Shown: piece by piece, positions 1 to 7,628 of the stretch
How positions within the stretch are numbered: the stretch's first letter is position 1
Layout of the letters: each line of letters starts with the position of its first letter
Assembly: GCF_002234375.1 (NCBI RefSeq)
Contig: NZ_NMQV01000020.1
Location: forward strand, 62,001-126,000
DNA: 64,000 nucleotides
Reading direction: 5' to 3'
DNA from: Pseudomonas fluvialis
Lineage (GTDB): Bacteria > Pseudomonadota > Gammaproteobacteria > Pseudomonadales > Pseudomonadaceae
Notes under the pieces: generated by a model
The model's database searches: none
Told to the model about the DNA's origin: nothing
What the model saw: only the letters and a program-made list of their open reading frames with translations
Made by a program: the position numbers and the translations under genes

Positions 1-1974
1 GTCAGCCTGACGGGGCTGACCACCTTGCTGGTAGGCGCTTGCATGGCGCTATTCCAGCACGACCTGAAAGGCCTGCTGGCCTATTCGACGATCAGCCACC
101 TGGGGCTGATTACCCTGTTGCTCGGGCTGGATTCGCGCTTGGCGGCGGTAGCGGCGATTTTCCATGTGATCAACCACGCCACCTTCAAAGCCTCGCTGTT
201 CATGGCCGCCGGTATTATCGATCACGAGACGGGGAGTCGCGACATGCGGCGCATCAACGGCTTGTGGAAGTACATGCCACATACCGCGGTGCTGGCCATG
301 GTGGCGTCTTCGGCGATGGCCGGGGTACCGCTGCTTAACGGTTTCCTGAGCAAGGAAATGTTTTTCGGGGAAACCCTCGACCAGCACATGCTGGGTAGCT
401 TCAGTTGGCTGATTCCCGCAGCGGCGACCCTGGCCGGGGTGTTTTCGGTGGCCTACTCACTGCGTTTCATCCACGACGTGTTTTTCAATGGTGAGCCGAT
501 CAACCTGCCCAAATACCCGCCGCATGAGCCGCCACGCTACATGAAGGTGCCGGTCGAGGTGCTGGTCTTCCTTTGCCTGCTGGTTGGCATGCTGCCGGCT
601 TATACCGTAGCGCCCTTGCTGGCGGTAGCGGCCGAGGCCAGTGTCAATGCTGCGTTGCCGAGCTACAGCCTGGCGATTTGGCATGGCTTCAATCTGCCTT
701 TGGCAATGAGTGTGGTGGCATTGCTGGGGGGGATTCTGGTCTATGCGCTGCGCCAGCCACTGTTTCGCTGGTATGCCGGCTTGCCCAGCGTGGACGCCAA
801 GGACTTCTTCGAGCAGCAGGTGCAACGTCTTGTGGCGCTTTCAGGCTGGCTGACCGGCAGGCTGGAGAACGGTTCGCTGCAACGCTATCTGGCCTGGATG
901 ATGCTGGCCGCCCTGGTGCTGGTGGCCGTCGCGCTGGAGCCGCTACCCAGTCTGGGGGGGACTTTGCCTCGCATGCCGCTGGATGGCATCACGGCGCTGG
1001 GCTTGCTGCTGCTGGCGCTGGCCGCATTGGCCACCGTGCTATTTCATCGCCAGCGCCTGGTGGCCTTGCTGGCGGTCGGCGTGGTGGGGCTGATGGTCAG
1101 CCTGCTGTTTACCCGCTACTCGGCGCCGGACCTCGCGCTGACCCAGTTGTCAGTCGAGGTGGTGAGCATGGTGTTGCTGATGCTTGCCCTGTTCTTCATG
1201 CCGGCCTATACCCCGCAGGAATCGAGCAGCCTGCGCGGCCTGCGCGATTTCCTGCTGGCCGGGGGCATTGGCACGCTGGTAGCTACGCTGGTCTATGCGG
1301 TGCTGACCCGGCCCTATGAGAACATTTCCGGATTCTTCATCGACAACAGCGTGCCGGGCGGCGGCGGCAAGAACGTGGTGAACGTTATCCTGGTGGACTT
1401 CCGCGGTTTCGATACGCTGGGTGAGATTACCGTGCTGGCGATTGCCGGTGTTGGCATCTACGCGTTGTTGCACGGCCTGCGCCTGTTCCAGCCGAGCACC
1501 GATGCACAGGGGCGCAGTTGGGCGCGTGACCGCCACCCGCTGGTGCTGGCCACCTTGTCGCGAATTTTGCTGCCGATGGCGTTGCTGGTCTCGGTGTTCA
1601 TCTTCCTGCGCGGCCACAACCTGCCGGGTGGTGGCTTTATCGCCGGCCTGGTAACGGCTGTCGCGCTGATCCTGCAGTACGTGGCGATGGGCGTGCAGTG
1701 GACGCAGCAGCGCCTGCCCTTCAACTATCACCGTATGGCGGCTCTGGGGGTCATCCTGGCCACGCTGACCGGCCTGGGCAGCTGGCTGTTTGGCCGGCCA
1801 TTCCTCACTACTGCCTTCGGTCACTTCAGCCTGCCGCTGCTGGGGGAATTCGAACTGGCCACGGCGATGCTCTTCGACCTGGGCGTGTATCTCACGGTAG
1901 TGGGTACCACGCTGCTGATTCTTGCCAACCTGGGCAAGCTGACTCAGGAACCCGCTACCAAGGAGGCAACCTGA
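1..1974 (+). CDS. mrpA: Mrp/Sha Na+/H+ antiporter subunit A fused to subunit B (5' partial)
   Basis: The frame is open from base 1, so the N-terminus lies outside the window; about 657 residues are present. This is the large membrane subunit of the Mrp (Sha/Mnh/Pha) monovalent cation/proton antiporter complex of the inner membrane, related to respiratory complex I subunit NuoL. The first part carries the conserved antiporter helix around [13 protein letters not shown] and the [12 protein letters not shown] segment. The last third contains a C-terminal MnhB-type domain with [13 protein letters not shown], so subunits A and B are fused as in other pseudomonads. Fused MrpAB proteins run to roughly 930-970 residues, so about 300 are missing. 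The stop overlaps the mrpC start, indicating translational coupling. Confidence 0.95.
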   Translation, partial: VSLTGLTTLLVGACMALFQHDLKGLLAYSTISHLGLITLLLGLDSRLAAVAAIFHVINHATFKASLFMAAGIIDHETGSRDMRRINGLWKYMPHTAVLAMVASSAMAGVPLLNGFLSKEMFFGETLDQHMLGSFSWLIPAAATLAGVFSVAYSLRFIHDVFFNGEPINLPKYPPHEPPRYMKVPVEVLVFLCLLVGMLPAYTVAPLLAVAAEASVNAALPSYSLAIWHGFNLPLAMSVVALLGGILVYALRQPLFRWYAGLPSVDAKDFFEQQVQRLVALSGWLTGRLENGSLQRYLAWMMLAALVLVAVALEPLPSLGGTLPRMPLDGITALGLLLLALAALATVLFHRQRLVALLAVGVVGLMVSLLFTRYSAPDLALTQLSVEVVSMVLLMLALFFMPAYTPQESSSLRGLRDFLLAGGIGTLVATLVYAVLTRPYENISGFFIDNSVPGGGGKNVVNVILVDFRGFDTLGEITVLAIAGVGIYALLHGLRLFQPSTDAQGRSWARDRHPLVLATLSRILLPMALLVSVFIFLRGHNLPGGGFIAGLVTAVALILQYVAMGVQWTQQRLPFNYHRMAALGVILATLTGLGSWLFGRPFLTTAFGHFSLPLLGEFELATAMLFDLGVYLTVVGTTLLILANLGKLTQEPATKEAT

Positions 1975-2303
1975 TGGAAGCGTTGTATGCCATCACGCTT
2001 GGCCTGCTGACGGCCTGTGGTGTCTATTTGCTGTTGCGTGCCCGCACCTTTGCCGTGGTACTTGGGCTGACGCTGATTTCCTATGCGGTCAACCTGTTCC
2101 TGTTTGCCATGGGGCGCCTGAAGAGCGGGGCGGCTGCGGTCATTGGCCAGTCCAGTGAATATGCCGATCCCCTGCCGCAGGCACTGGTGCTCACCGCCAT
2201 CGTCATCGGCTTTGCCATGACCGCCTTTGTCGTAGTGCTGGCACTGCGCAGCCTGGCCGAGCAGGGCAATGATCATGTCGATGGCGAGGAGCCGCGCCCA
2301 TGA
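1974..2303 (+). CDS. mrpC: Mrp antiporter subunit C (NuoK-like)
   Basis: A 109-residue, three-helix membrane protein related to NuoK and MnhC. The ATG at 1974 overlaps the mrpA stop (TGATG arrangement) and has a strong AGGAGG ribosome binding site at 1961-1966. A longer open frame begins further upstream but lies within mrpA. It contains the NuoK-like sequence LTLISYAVNLFLFAMG. It forms part of the proton-translocating module with MrpA and MrpD. It ends in a 4-base ATGA overlap with mrpD. Confidence 0.94.
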   Translation: MEALYAITLGLLTACGVYLLLRARTFAVVLGLTLISYAVNLFLFAMGRLKSGAAAVIGQSSEYADPLPQALVLTAIVIGFAMTAFVVVLALRSLAEQGNDHVDGEEPRP

Positions 2304-3799
2304 ACCATGCGCTGATCCTGCCTATCCTGCTGCCCCTGTTGAGTGGCGCCTTGCTGTTGTTTGCCGCGCGCCTGAATCTGGTACACCAGCGCTTGCTGTC
2401 CTGCCTGGCAACCTGGGCTTCGTTGCCGCTGGCCGGCTATCTGCTCTGGCAGGCTGACAGCGGGCAGCTGTACAGCTATGCGCTGGGAGACTGGCCTGCT
2501 CCTTTCGGTATTGCGTTGTTGCTGGATCGCCTGGCAGCCCTGATGTTGCTGGTGACCGCGTTGCTGGCCAGTGTCGCGGTGTTCTATGCCTGCCGTGGTG
2601 ATGATCAGCGCGGTGCCAACTTCCATGCACTGTTCCAGTTCCAGTTGCTGGGCATCAATGGCGCATTCCTGACGGCTGACCTGTTCAACCTGTTCGTCTT
2701 CTTCGAGATCCTGCTGATTGCCTCTTATGCCCTGTTGCTGCATGGCGCGGGCGCTGCGCGGGTGCGCGCGGGGCTGCACTATGTGGTGCTCAATCTGCTC
2801 GGCTCGTCGTTTTTCCTGATTGCCGTGGGGGTGCTCTATGGCATCTGCGGCACGCTGAACATGGCCGACCTGGCACGCCAGGTGGCCCAGGCTACGCCCG
2901 ATCAGCAACCCTTGCTGGCCGCTGCGGGGCTGTTGCTGCTGCTGGTGTTCGGCCTCAAGGCCGCCGTGCTGCCGCTGTACTTCTGGTTGCCGCGTGCCTA
3001 CGCCGCCGCCAGTGCGCCGGTTGCCGCGTTGTTTGCGGTGATGACCAAGGTGGGTTTCTACGCCATTCTGCGTGTCTACACGCTGCTCTTTGGCAGTGCC
3101 GCCGGCGCGCTGGAAGGCCTCGGGCATGCCTGGCTGTGGCCCATGGCGCTGCTGACTCTGCTGCTGGCGGCTGTGGGTGCGCTGGCCGCGCGTAGCCTGG
3201 GTGTGCTGCTGGGTTATCTGGTACTGGTGTCGGTAGGCACCCTGCTGGCCGGCTTGGCTATGGGCCATGTCGAGGCGCTGAGTGCCAGCCTCTATTACCT
3301 GCTGCACAGTACCTGGTTGGCGGGTGGCCTGTTCCTGCTGGCTGACCTGATTGCCCGCCAGCGTGGCGACAAGGCCGGCGAATTGCAGCAGGGGCCGGCT
3401 ATTCTGCAAGGCCGCCTGCTGGGTGGCTTGTTCTTCCTTGCGGCAATTGCCGTGGCTGGCCTGCCGCCTTTCTCCGGGTTTCTTGGCAAGCTGCTGTTGC
3501 TGCAAGCCACGCCCGCCGCGCAAGCCTTGTGGTTGTGGCCGCTGCTTCTGCTGGCCAGCCTGCTGGTGTTGGTGGCGCTGAGCCGCGCCGGCAGCACCCT
3601 GTTCTGGCGTACCGCGCGGGATGTGCACGGGCGTGCTGAGGTGGATGGCGGGCGTACCCTGGCTTGCGTCCTGTTGCTGTCTTGCAGTCCGGTTCTGGTA
3701 CTGCTGGCCGGGCCGGTGCTGGCCTATTGTGAGGCGACGGCGCGCCAGTTGCTCGATCTTGCCCCTTACCTGGCGCTGGTTTCCGGAGGTCGCACATGA
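2300..3799 (+). CDS. mrpD: Mrp antiporter subunit D (NuoN/NuoM-like)
   Basis: A 499-residue polytopic membrane protein of the complex I antiporter-like family. Visible hallmarks are the glutamate-containing segment FFEILLIASYALLLHG and the lysine helix [37 protein letters not shown] (written here only to locate it by its key residues K, P and H-less PLYFWLP core). It starts at an ATGA overlap with mrpC and ends at an ATGA overlap with mrpE, so the whole set is probably translated as one coupled unit. It is expected to be a core ion-translocating subunit together with MrpA. Confidence 0.94.
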   Translation: MNHALILPILLPLLSGALLLFAARLNLVHQRLLSCLATWASLPLAGYLLWQADSGQLYSYALGDWPAPFGIALLLDRLAALMLLVTALLASVAVFYACRGDDQRGANFHALFQFQLLGINGAFLTADLFNLFVFFEILLIASYALLLHGAGAARVRAGLHYVVLNLLGSSFFLIAVGVLYGICGTLNMADLARQVAQATPDQQPLLAAAGLLLLLVFGLKAAVLPLYFWLPRAYAAASAPVAALFAVMTKVGFYAILRVYTLLFGSAAGALEGLGHAWLWPMALLTLLLAAVGALAARSLGVLLGYLVLVSVGTLLAGLAMGHVEALSASLYYLLHSTWLAGGLFLLADLIARQRGDKAGELQQGPAILQGRLLGGLFFLAAIAVAGLPPFSGFLGKLLLLQATPAAQALWLWPLLLLASLLVLVALSRAGSTLFWRTARDVHGRAEVDGGRTLACVLLLSCSPVLVLLAGPVLAYCEATARQLLDLAPYLALVSGGRT

Positions 3800-4293
3800 T
3801 CGCCCGCTGTTTGCCTCACCCTTGGCTAAGCCTGACGCTGTTGCTGGTCTGGCTGCTGCTGGTCAACGATTTCAGCGCTGGGCAATGGCTGCTGGGGGCT
3901 TTGCTGGGCGTGTTGATTCCCCTGCTCAGTCGCGTGTTGTGGATCAATCCGCCGCGTACGCGTCAGCCCTGGCGACTGTTGCCGTTCTTTCTGCGCGTGC
4001 TGGGCGATATCGTCATCGCCAACCTGCAGGTGTCCCGGCGTATCCTCGGTTCCATGGACGATCTGCAGCCGGCCTTCGTCGAAGTGCCGCTGGAGGTGCA
4101 TGACGAGCTGGCCCTGACCCTGCTGACCAGCATCGTTTCGCTGACTCCGGGTACGGTGTCCGCCGATCTCTCCGATGACCGTCGTCGTCTGTTGCTGCAT
4201 TGCCTGAATGTGCAGGACAGCGCGGCGCTGGTGGCGGAAATCAAGGCGCGCTATGAGGCGCCACTGCTGGAGGTATTCCCATGCTCAGCCTAG
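3796..4293 (+). CDS. mrpE: Mrp antiporter subunit E
   Basis: A 165-residue MnhE-family protein: two to three N-terminal hydrophobic helices (LLLVWLLLVNDFSAGQWLLG) followed by a cytoplasmic part containing LTLLTSIVSLTPGTVSADLS, the family signature. It overlaps mrpD by 4 bases and mrpF by 13 bases. MrpE is an accessory but usually required subunit of the antiporter complex. Confidence 0.92.
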   Translation: MIARCLPHPWLSLTLLLVWLLLVNDFSAGQWLLGALLGVLIPLLSRVLWINPPRTRQPWRLLPFFLRVLGDIVIANLQVSRRILGSMDDLQPAFVEVPLEVHDELALTLLTSIVSLTPGTVSADLSDDRRRLLLHCLNVQDSAALVAEIKARYEAPLLEVFPCSA

Positions 4294-4550
4294 TGATCCC
4301 GCTGTGCCTGGTGCTGATCGGTCTGGCGGTGTTGCTGACGCTGGCCCGGCTGTTCAAGGGGCCTGACTTGCCGGACCGTATCCTCGCCCTGGATACCCTG
4401 TACATCAACGCCATTGCGCTGATCGTGCTGTTCGGTATCTGGCTGGGCTCGAACATCGTTTTCGAAGCGGCCTTGCTGATCGCCCTGATGGGCTTCGTCG
4501 GTACGGTGGCGGTCGCCAAATACCTGTTGCGCGGCGACATCATCGAATAA
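4281..4550 (+). CDS. mrpF: Mrp antiporter subunit F
   Basis: An 89-residue protein with three predicted helices and the MnhF-type sequence RLFKGPDLPDRILALDTLYINAIA, whose key residues are the RxxxGP and PDR(I/V)xALD elements. It starts inside the end of mrpE with a 13-base overlap. It is a membrane subunit of the Mrp complex. Confidence 0.92.
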   Translation: MLSLVIPLCLVLIGLAVLLTLARLFKGPDLPDRILALDTLYINAIALIVLFGIWLGSNIVFEAALLIALMGFVGTVAVAKYLLRGDIIE

Positions 4551-4560
4551 AGGAGGAGCT

Positions 4561-4893
4561 ATGCATCCCTGGATCGAAGCGCTGGTGGCGCTGTTTCTCT
4601 TGCTCGGTAGCCTGTTCGCGCTGATCGGAGCCATCGGCCTGTATCGCCTGCCGGACTTCTATACGCGTCTGCATGGGCCGACCAAGGCCACCACCCTGGG
4701 AGTGGGTGGCATGGTCATCGCCTCAATGATCCACTTCAGCGTCAGTGAGCAGAGCCTCAGCTTGCACGAGTTGCTGATTACCCTGTTTTTGTTCATTACC
4801 GCGCCAGTCAGCTGCCACATGCTGGCCAAGGCTGCCTTGCAGCAGAAGCTGCCGATTCGCCCCGGTACAGGTGGTCAGCCCTGGGAACAGTGA
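4561..4893 (+). CDS. mrpG: Mrp antiporter subunit G
   Basis: A 110-residue, three-helix MnhG-family protein with GLYRLPDFYTRLHGPTKATT, the conserved core of the family. It has an AGGAGG-type ribosome binding site (aggaggagct before the ATG). It is the last gene of the operon. Its stop is only four bases from the stop of the convergent GAPDH gene, leaving no room for a dedicated terminator. Confidence 0.93.
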   Translation: MHPWIEALVALFLLLGSLFALIGAIGLYRLPDFYTRLHGPTKATTLGVGGMVIASMIHFSVSEQSLSLHELLITLFLFITAPVSCHMLAKAALQQKLPIRPGTGGQPWEQ

Positions 4894-4897
4894 ACGC

Positions 4898-5896
4898 TTA
4901 GCGAGCCAGCCAGTGCAGGCTGACATCCAGCATGCGGTTGGCAAAAGCCCATTCGTTGTCATACCAGGCCAGCAGCTTGACCAGCTTGCCCTGTACCCGG
5001 GTATGGTTGAGGTCGACCACGCAGGACACCGGGTAGCCGGCAAAGTCGCAGGACACCAGCGGTAGCTCGTTGCACTCCATGACCCCCATTGGCAGCTGGC
5101 GCGCCAGGCGTTGCAGCGCGGCATTCAGCTCCTCGGCCGGCCGTGGACGCTGTACCTGCAGGCTGAGGTCGAGCAAGGACACTGCAGCTGTAGGCACCCG
5201 CACGGCAAGGCCATCCAGGCGTCCGGCCAGTTCCGGGAGAATCAGTCCGATGGTCTTGGCGGCGCCAGTACTGGTGGGGATCATCGACAGGCCCGCCGCA
5301 CGTGCGCGATACGGATCGACATGCGTCTTGTCCAGCAGGTTCTGGTCGTTGGTGTAGGCATGCACGGTGGTCATCAGACCCTGCTCGATACCCAGCTCCT
5401 GATGCACCAGCATGGCCAGCGGCGCCAGGCAATTGGTGGTGCAGGACGCGTTGGAAACGATCTGCTGGCTGTTCAGCAGTGTGTGATTGACACCGTACAC
5501 CACGCTCAGGTCGGCGCTGTCCAGTGGATGGGAGAGCAGCACCCGCGGAGCTCCGGCCTGCACATGCTGCTCGACCTGGGCGCGGCTCTTGAAGTTGCCG
5601 GAGCACTCCAGAACCAGATCCACGCCCAGCTCCGCCCAGGGTAGCTGTCGTGGATCGCGCTCGCGCAGCAGGCGAATCGACTGGCCGTTGACCTGCAGGA
5701 TGTCGTCATGCTGGGCGACCCGTGCATTGAATCGGCCGAAGGTCGAGTCGAAGCGCGTCAGATGGCTGAGGATGCTGGCATCCCCCAGGTCGTTGATGGC
5801 TTCCAGATGGATCTGCTGTTCCAGGCCGCGTTCAAAGAGGGCGCGCAGGATGGCACGGCCGATACGCCCGTAACCGTTGATGGCAATGCGTAACAT
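4898..5896 (-). CDS. Glyceraldehyde-3-phosphate dehydrogenase, type I paralogue
   Basis: A 332-residue GAPDH-family protein of normal length. The N-terminal Rossmann motif is GYGRIGR, with an acidic residue in AINDLGD that favours NAD over NADP. The catalytic cysteine lies in SNASCTTNCLAP, and the HAYTNDQNLLD, PTSTGAAK and WYDNEW motifs follow the glycolytic-type enzyme rather than erythrose-4-phosphate dehydrogenase. Which of the several pseudomonad GAPDH paralogues it corresponds to cannot be told from sequence alone; an Epd-like role is less likely but possible. The start has AGGAG at 5903-5907, partly within the foot of a perfect 14-base inverted repeat. It stands alone rather than beside edd, glk or pgk. 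Confidence 0.9.
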   Translation of the reverse strand: MLRIAINGYGRIGRAILRALFERGLEQQIHLEAINDLGDASILSHLTRFDSTFGRFNARVAQHDDILQVNGQSIRLLRERDPRQLPWAELGVDLVLECSGNFKSRAQVEQHVQAGAPRVLLSHPLDSADLSVVYGVNHTLLNSQQIVSNASCTTNCLAPLAMLVHQELGIEQGLMTTVHAYTNDQNLLDKTHVDPYRARAAGLSMIPTSTGAAKTIGLILPELAGRLDGLAVRVPTAAVSLLDLSLQVQRPRPAEELNAALQRLARQLPMGVMECNELPLVSCDFAGYPVSCVVDLNHTRVQGKLVKLLAWYDNEWAFANRMLDVSLHWLAR

Positions 5897-5905
5897 GGCG
5901 AGCTC

Positions 5906-5935
5906 CTAGGCTTGCAGGTTTACCTGCAAGCCTAG
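5906..5935 (-). promoter_or_regulatory. Perfect 14-bp inverted repeat over the GAPDH ribosome binding site
   Basis: Arms 5906-5919 and 5922-5935 are perfectly complementary with a 2-base centre. On the minus strand the repeat lies directly upstream of the GAPDH start and shares three bases with its AGGAG. There is no T tract, so it is not a typical terminator. It could be a DNA operator or an RNA hairpin limiting ribosome access; the sequence alone does not decide. Confidence 0.55.
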
Positions 5936-6000
5936 TGGGCTGTCCGGCTAATTCAACTCGCCGCCCAGGCTACGCGGTTTTGCTCAGTCAGCAGCAGGCT

Positions 6001-6660
6001 TCAGCGGGCCTGGCGGGCGCCACCGAAATAAGCACAGCCGGTATGCCGCTGGCCATTCAGGCGCAGCTCGGCACGCAAGTGGCTGATCGCCCCCGTCATG
6101 CTGTCGACACAGCGCGCGCTGACCAGCCACAGCTGGATATCTTCGCCGTCAGCCTGACTGCTGACCTGCAGGCGGCCGTCGGGAAGTTGCTCTTCGATGT
6201 AGGGCAGGGCCAGTGCGGGCTGTCCTGGGCGACTGAGCAGCAGGCCGCGTTGGCCCAACTGGATCGACCAGGCCGGCTCGTTGCCCGTGGCGCGCAGCAG
6301 CAGGCGGGAGAACGCCACGTCGTTGCACGCGGGTCCTTCACCCTGTAGGCGCCAGCGCTGGGTGAGCTGCAACAGACCATCCTGCTGGGCAGCTGCCTGC
6401 AGGTAGCCAGCGAGGTCGGCGAACAGTACCGGGCCGGCCTCCTCGGCCAGACGTTGCAACTCTTGGTTGAATCCTGGCAGCTGGCGACTATCCAGCTGAA
6501 ACAGGCGTGCTTCGCCACAAGGCTGCAACAACCACTGGCCATCCTGCAGACGTAACTGGCCTTGCAGGCGTACCTCGTCGGCGGGGGCGACGGGAGCTTC
6601 GCTGAACAGCTGGCAACCGCCGAGTAACAGGCTGGAGATGAATGCAAGTAGCAGGCGCAT
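6001..6660 (-). CDS. Predicted lipoprotein, COG3650-like
   Basis: A 219-residue protein with a lipoprotein signal peptide: short basic start, hydrophobic stretch, and lipobox LLGGC with the acylated Cys at residue 16. The C-terminal domain has TGNEPAW and MTGAISHLRAELRLNGQRHTGCAYFGG-like features (key residues RC near SARCVD, and GC in TGCAYF), which I associate with the COG3650/META-like lipoprotein family. No enzymatic role is known to me. It is probably anchored in the outer membrane, since Gln rather than Asp follows the Cys. It is divergent from the phosphatase gene. Confidence 0.75.
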   Translation of the reverse strand: MRLLLAFISSLLLGGCQLFSEAPVAPADEVRLQGQLRLQDGQWLLQPCGEARLFQLDSRQLPGFNQELQRLAEEAGPVLFADLAGYLQAAAQQDGLLQLTQRWRLQGEGPACNDVAFSRLLLRATGNEPAWSIQLGQRGLLLSRPGQPALALPYIEEQLPDGRLQVSSQADGEDIQLWLVSARCVDSMTGAISHLRAELRLNGQRHTGCAYFGGARQAR

Positions 6661-6833
6661 GATGGAGCTCCGGGAAAACCTCGGCGCAGGCTACCGGGCG
6701 TGGCTGGGTGGGGCAAGGCTGCTGATCTGCGAATTACTGCACGCTTTGACAGTTCCATGTGCCAGAGACTGGCCAGTCAGCGCCGTGCTGCGCATGATGT
6801 GCGACTGATTTTGCCGCGTGGATCGGTGTATTC

Positions 6834-7628
6834 ATGACTCTCGCCAGCCCTTGCACCATGGCCTATTTTGCTGCGCTTAGCGATCCAGGGCAGCTGCGCC
6901 CGCATAACGAAGACAGCCTGCTGTGCCTGCCGCAACAACAGCTATGGGCCATCGCCGATGGCATGGGCGGTCACCAGCGTGGCGAAGTCGCCAGTGCCCT
7001 GGCGTTGCAGGTGCTGGCGGAGCGCGTACAGGCCGGCGATGAGCTGCTGCAGGCGACTGCGGCAGCGCATCAGGCGATCTGCCAGGCTGCCGAAGACGAC
7101 CCGGCCAGCCAGGGCATGGGTACCACGCTGGTGGCGGTACGTTTGCAGGCGCAGCGCTTCCAGCTGGTCTGGGTGGGCGACAGCCGTGCCTACCGTGTTG
7201 GCCCGCAGCACATCGAGCAGCTCAGCCATGACCACAGCTGGGTGCAGAGCATGCTGGACATTGGCCAGCTGGATGCTGAACAGGCTCGTCAGCACCCACA
7301 GCGCAATCTGATTCTGCAGTGCCTCGGCCAGGCGGGCGCCGAGTTGCAGCCCGGCTGGCTGGAGGGCCAGTTGGCCGACAATGAAATCCTTTTGCTGTGC
7401 AGCGATGGCCTGAGCAGCGAGCTGGAGGACGCAGAGATTCTGGCCTGCTGCAACACGGCCGCGACGCTTGAAGAGCTGGTCAGCCAGCTGGTTGGCGCCG
7501 CGAATGCCGCTGGCGGGCGCGATAATATTTCCTGCCTGGTACTGGCGCCGGCGTTGGCCGCCCGTGCGCTGCCAGCCGACAAACCGGGGCTGCTAGGCCA
7601 ATGGCTGGCAGCATGGCGCAACCTATGA
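6834..7628 (+). CDS. PP2C-family Ser/Thr protein phosphatase
   Basis: A 264-residue Stp1/PppA-type phosphatase. Metal-binding and catalytic motifs are in order: RPHNEDS near the start, IADGMGGHQRGEVAS, GMGTTLVAV, VGDSRAYRVG, LLCSDGLSSELED and GGRDNIS. These contain the aspartates expected for a two-metal centre. The first ATG (6834) gives a short extra leader; an ATG nine codons later would start at MAYFAALSDPG. Neither has a strong ribosome binding site. It is cytosolic, with no helix predicted. It overlaps the kinase gene downstream and presumably reverses phosphorylation by that kinase. Confidence 0.93.
   Translation: MTLASPCTMAYFAALSDPGQLRPHNEDSLLCLPQQQLWAIADGMGGHQRGEVASALALQVLAERVQAGDELLQATAAAHQAICQAAEDDPASQGMGTTLVAVRLQAQRFQLVWVGDSRAYRVGPQHIEQLSHDHSWVQSMLDIGQLDAEQARQHPQRNLILQCLGQAGAELQPGWLEGQLADNEILLLCSDGLSSELEDAEILACCNTAATLEELVSQLVGAANAAGGRDNISCLVLAPALAARALPADKPGLLGQWLAAWRNL

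Noticed and set aside
2273..3628. Minus-strand Gln/Arg-rich frame opposite mrpD
   Set aside because: Antisense to a conserved membrane subunit; its composition is typical of the reverse complement of leucine-rich sequence.
5906..5935. Intrinsic terminator for the lipoprotein gene
   Set aside because: The stem is not followed by a T run on either strand; it ends in the ribosome binding site of the next gene.
6746..6751. TTGACA as a promoter of the PP2C gene
   Set aside because: No acceptable -10 sequence at 16-18 bases downstream.
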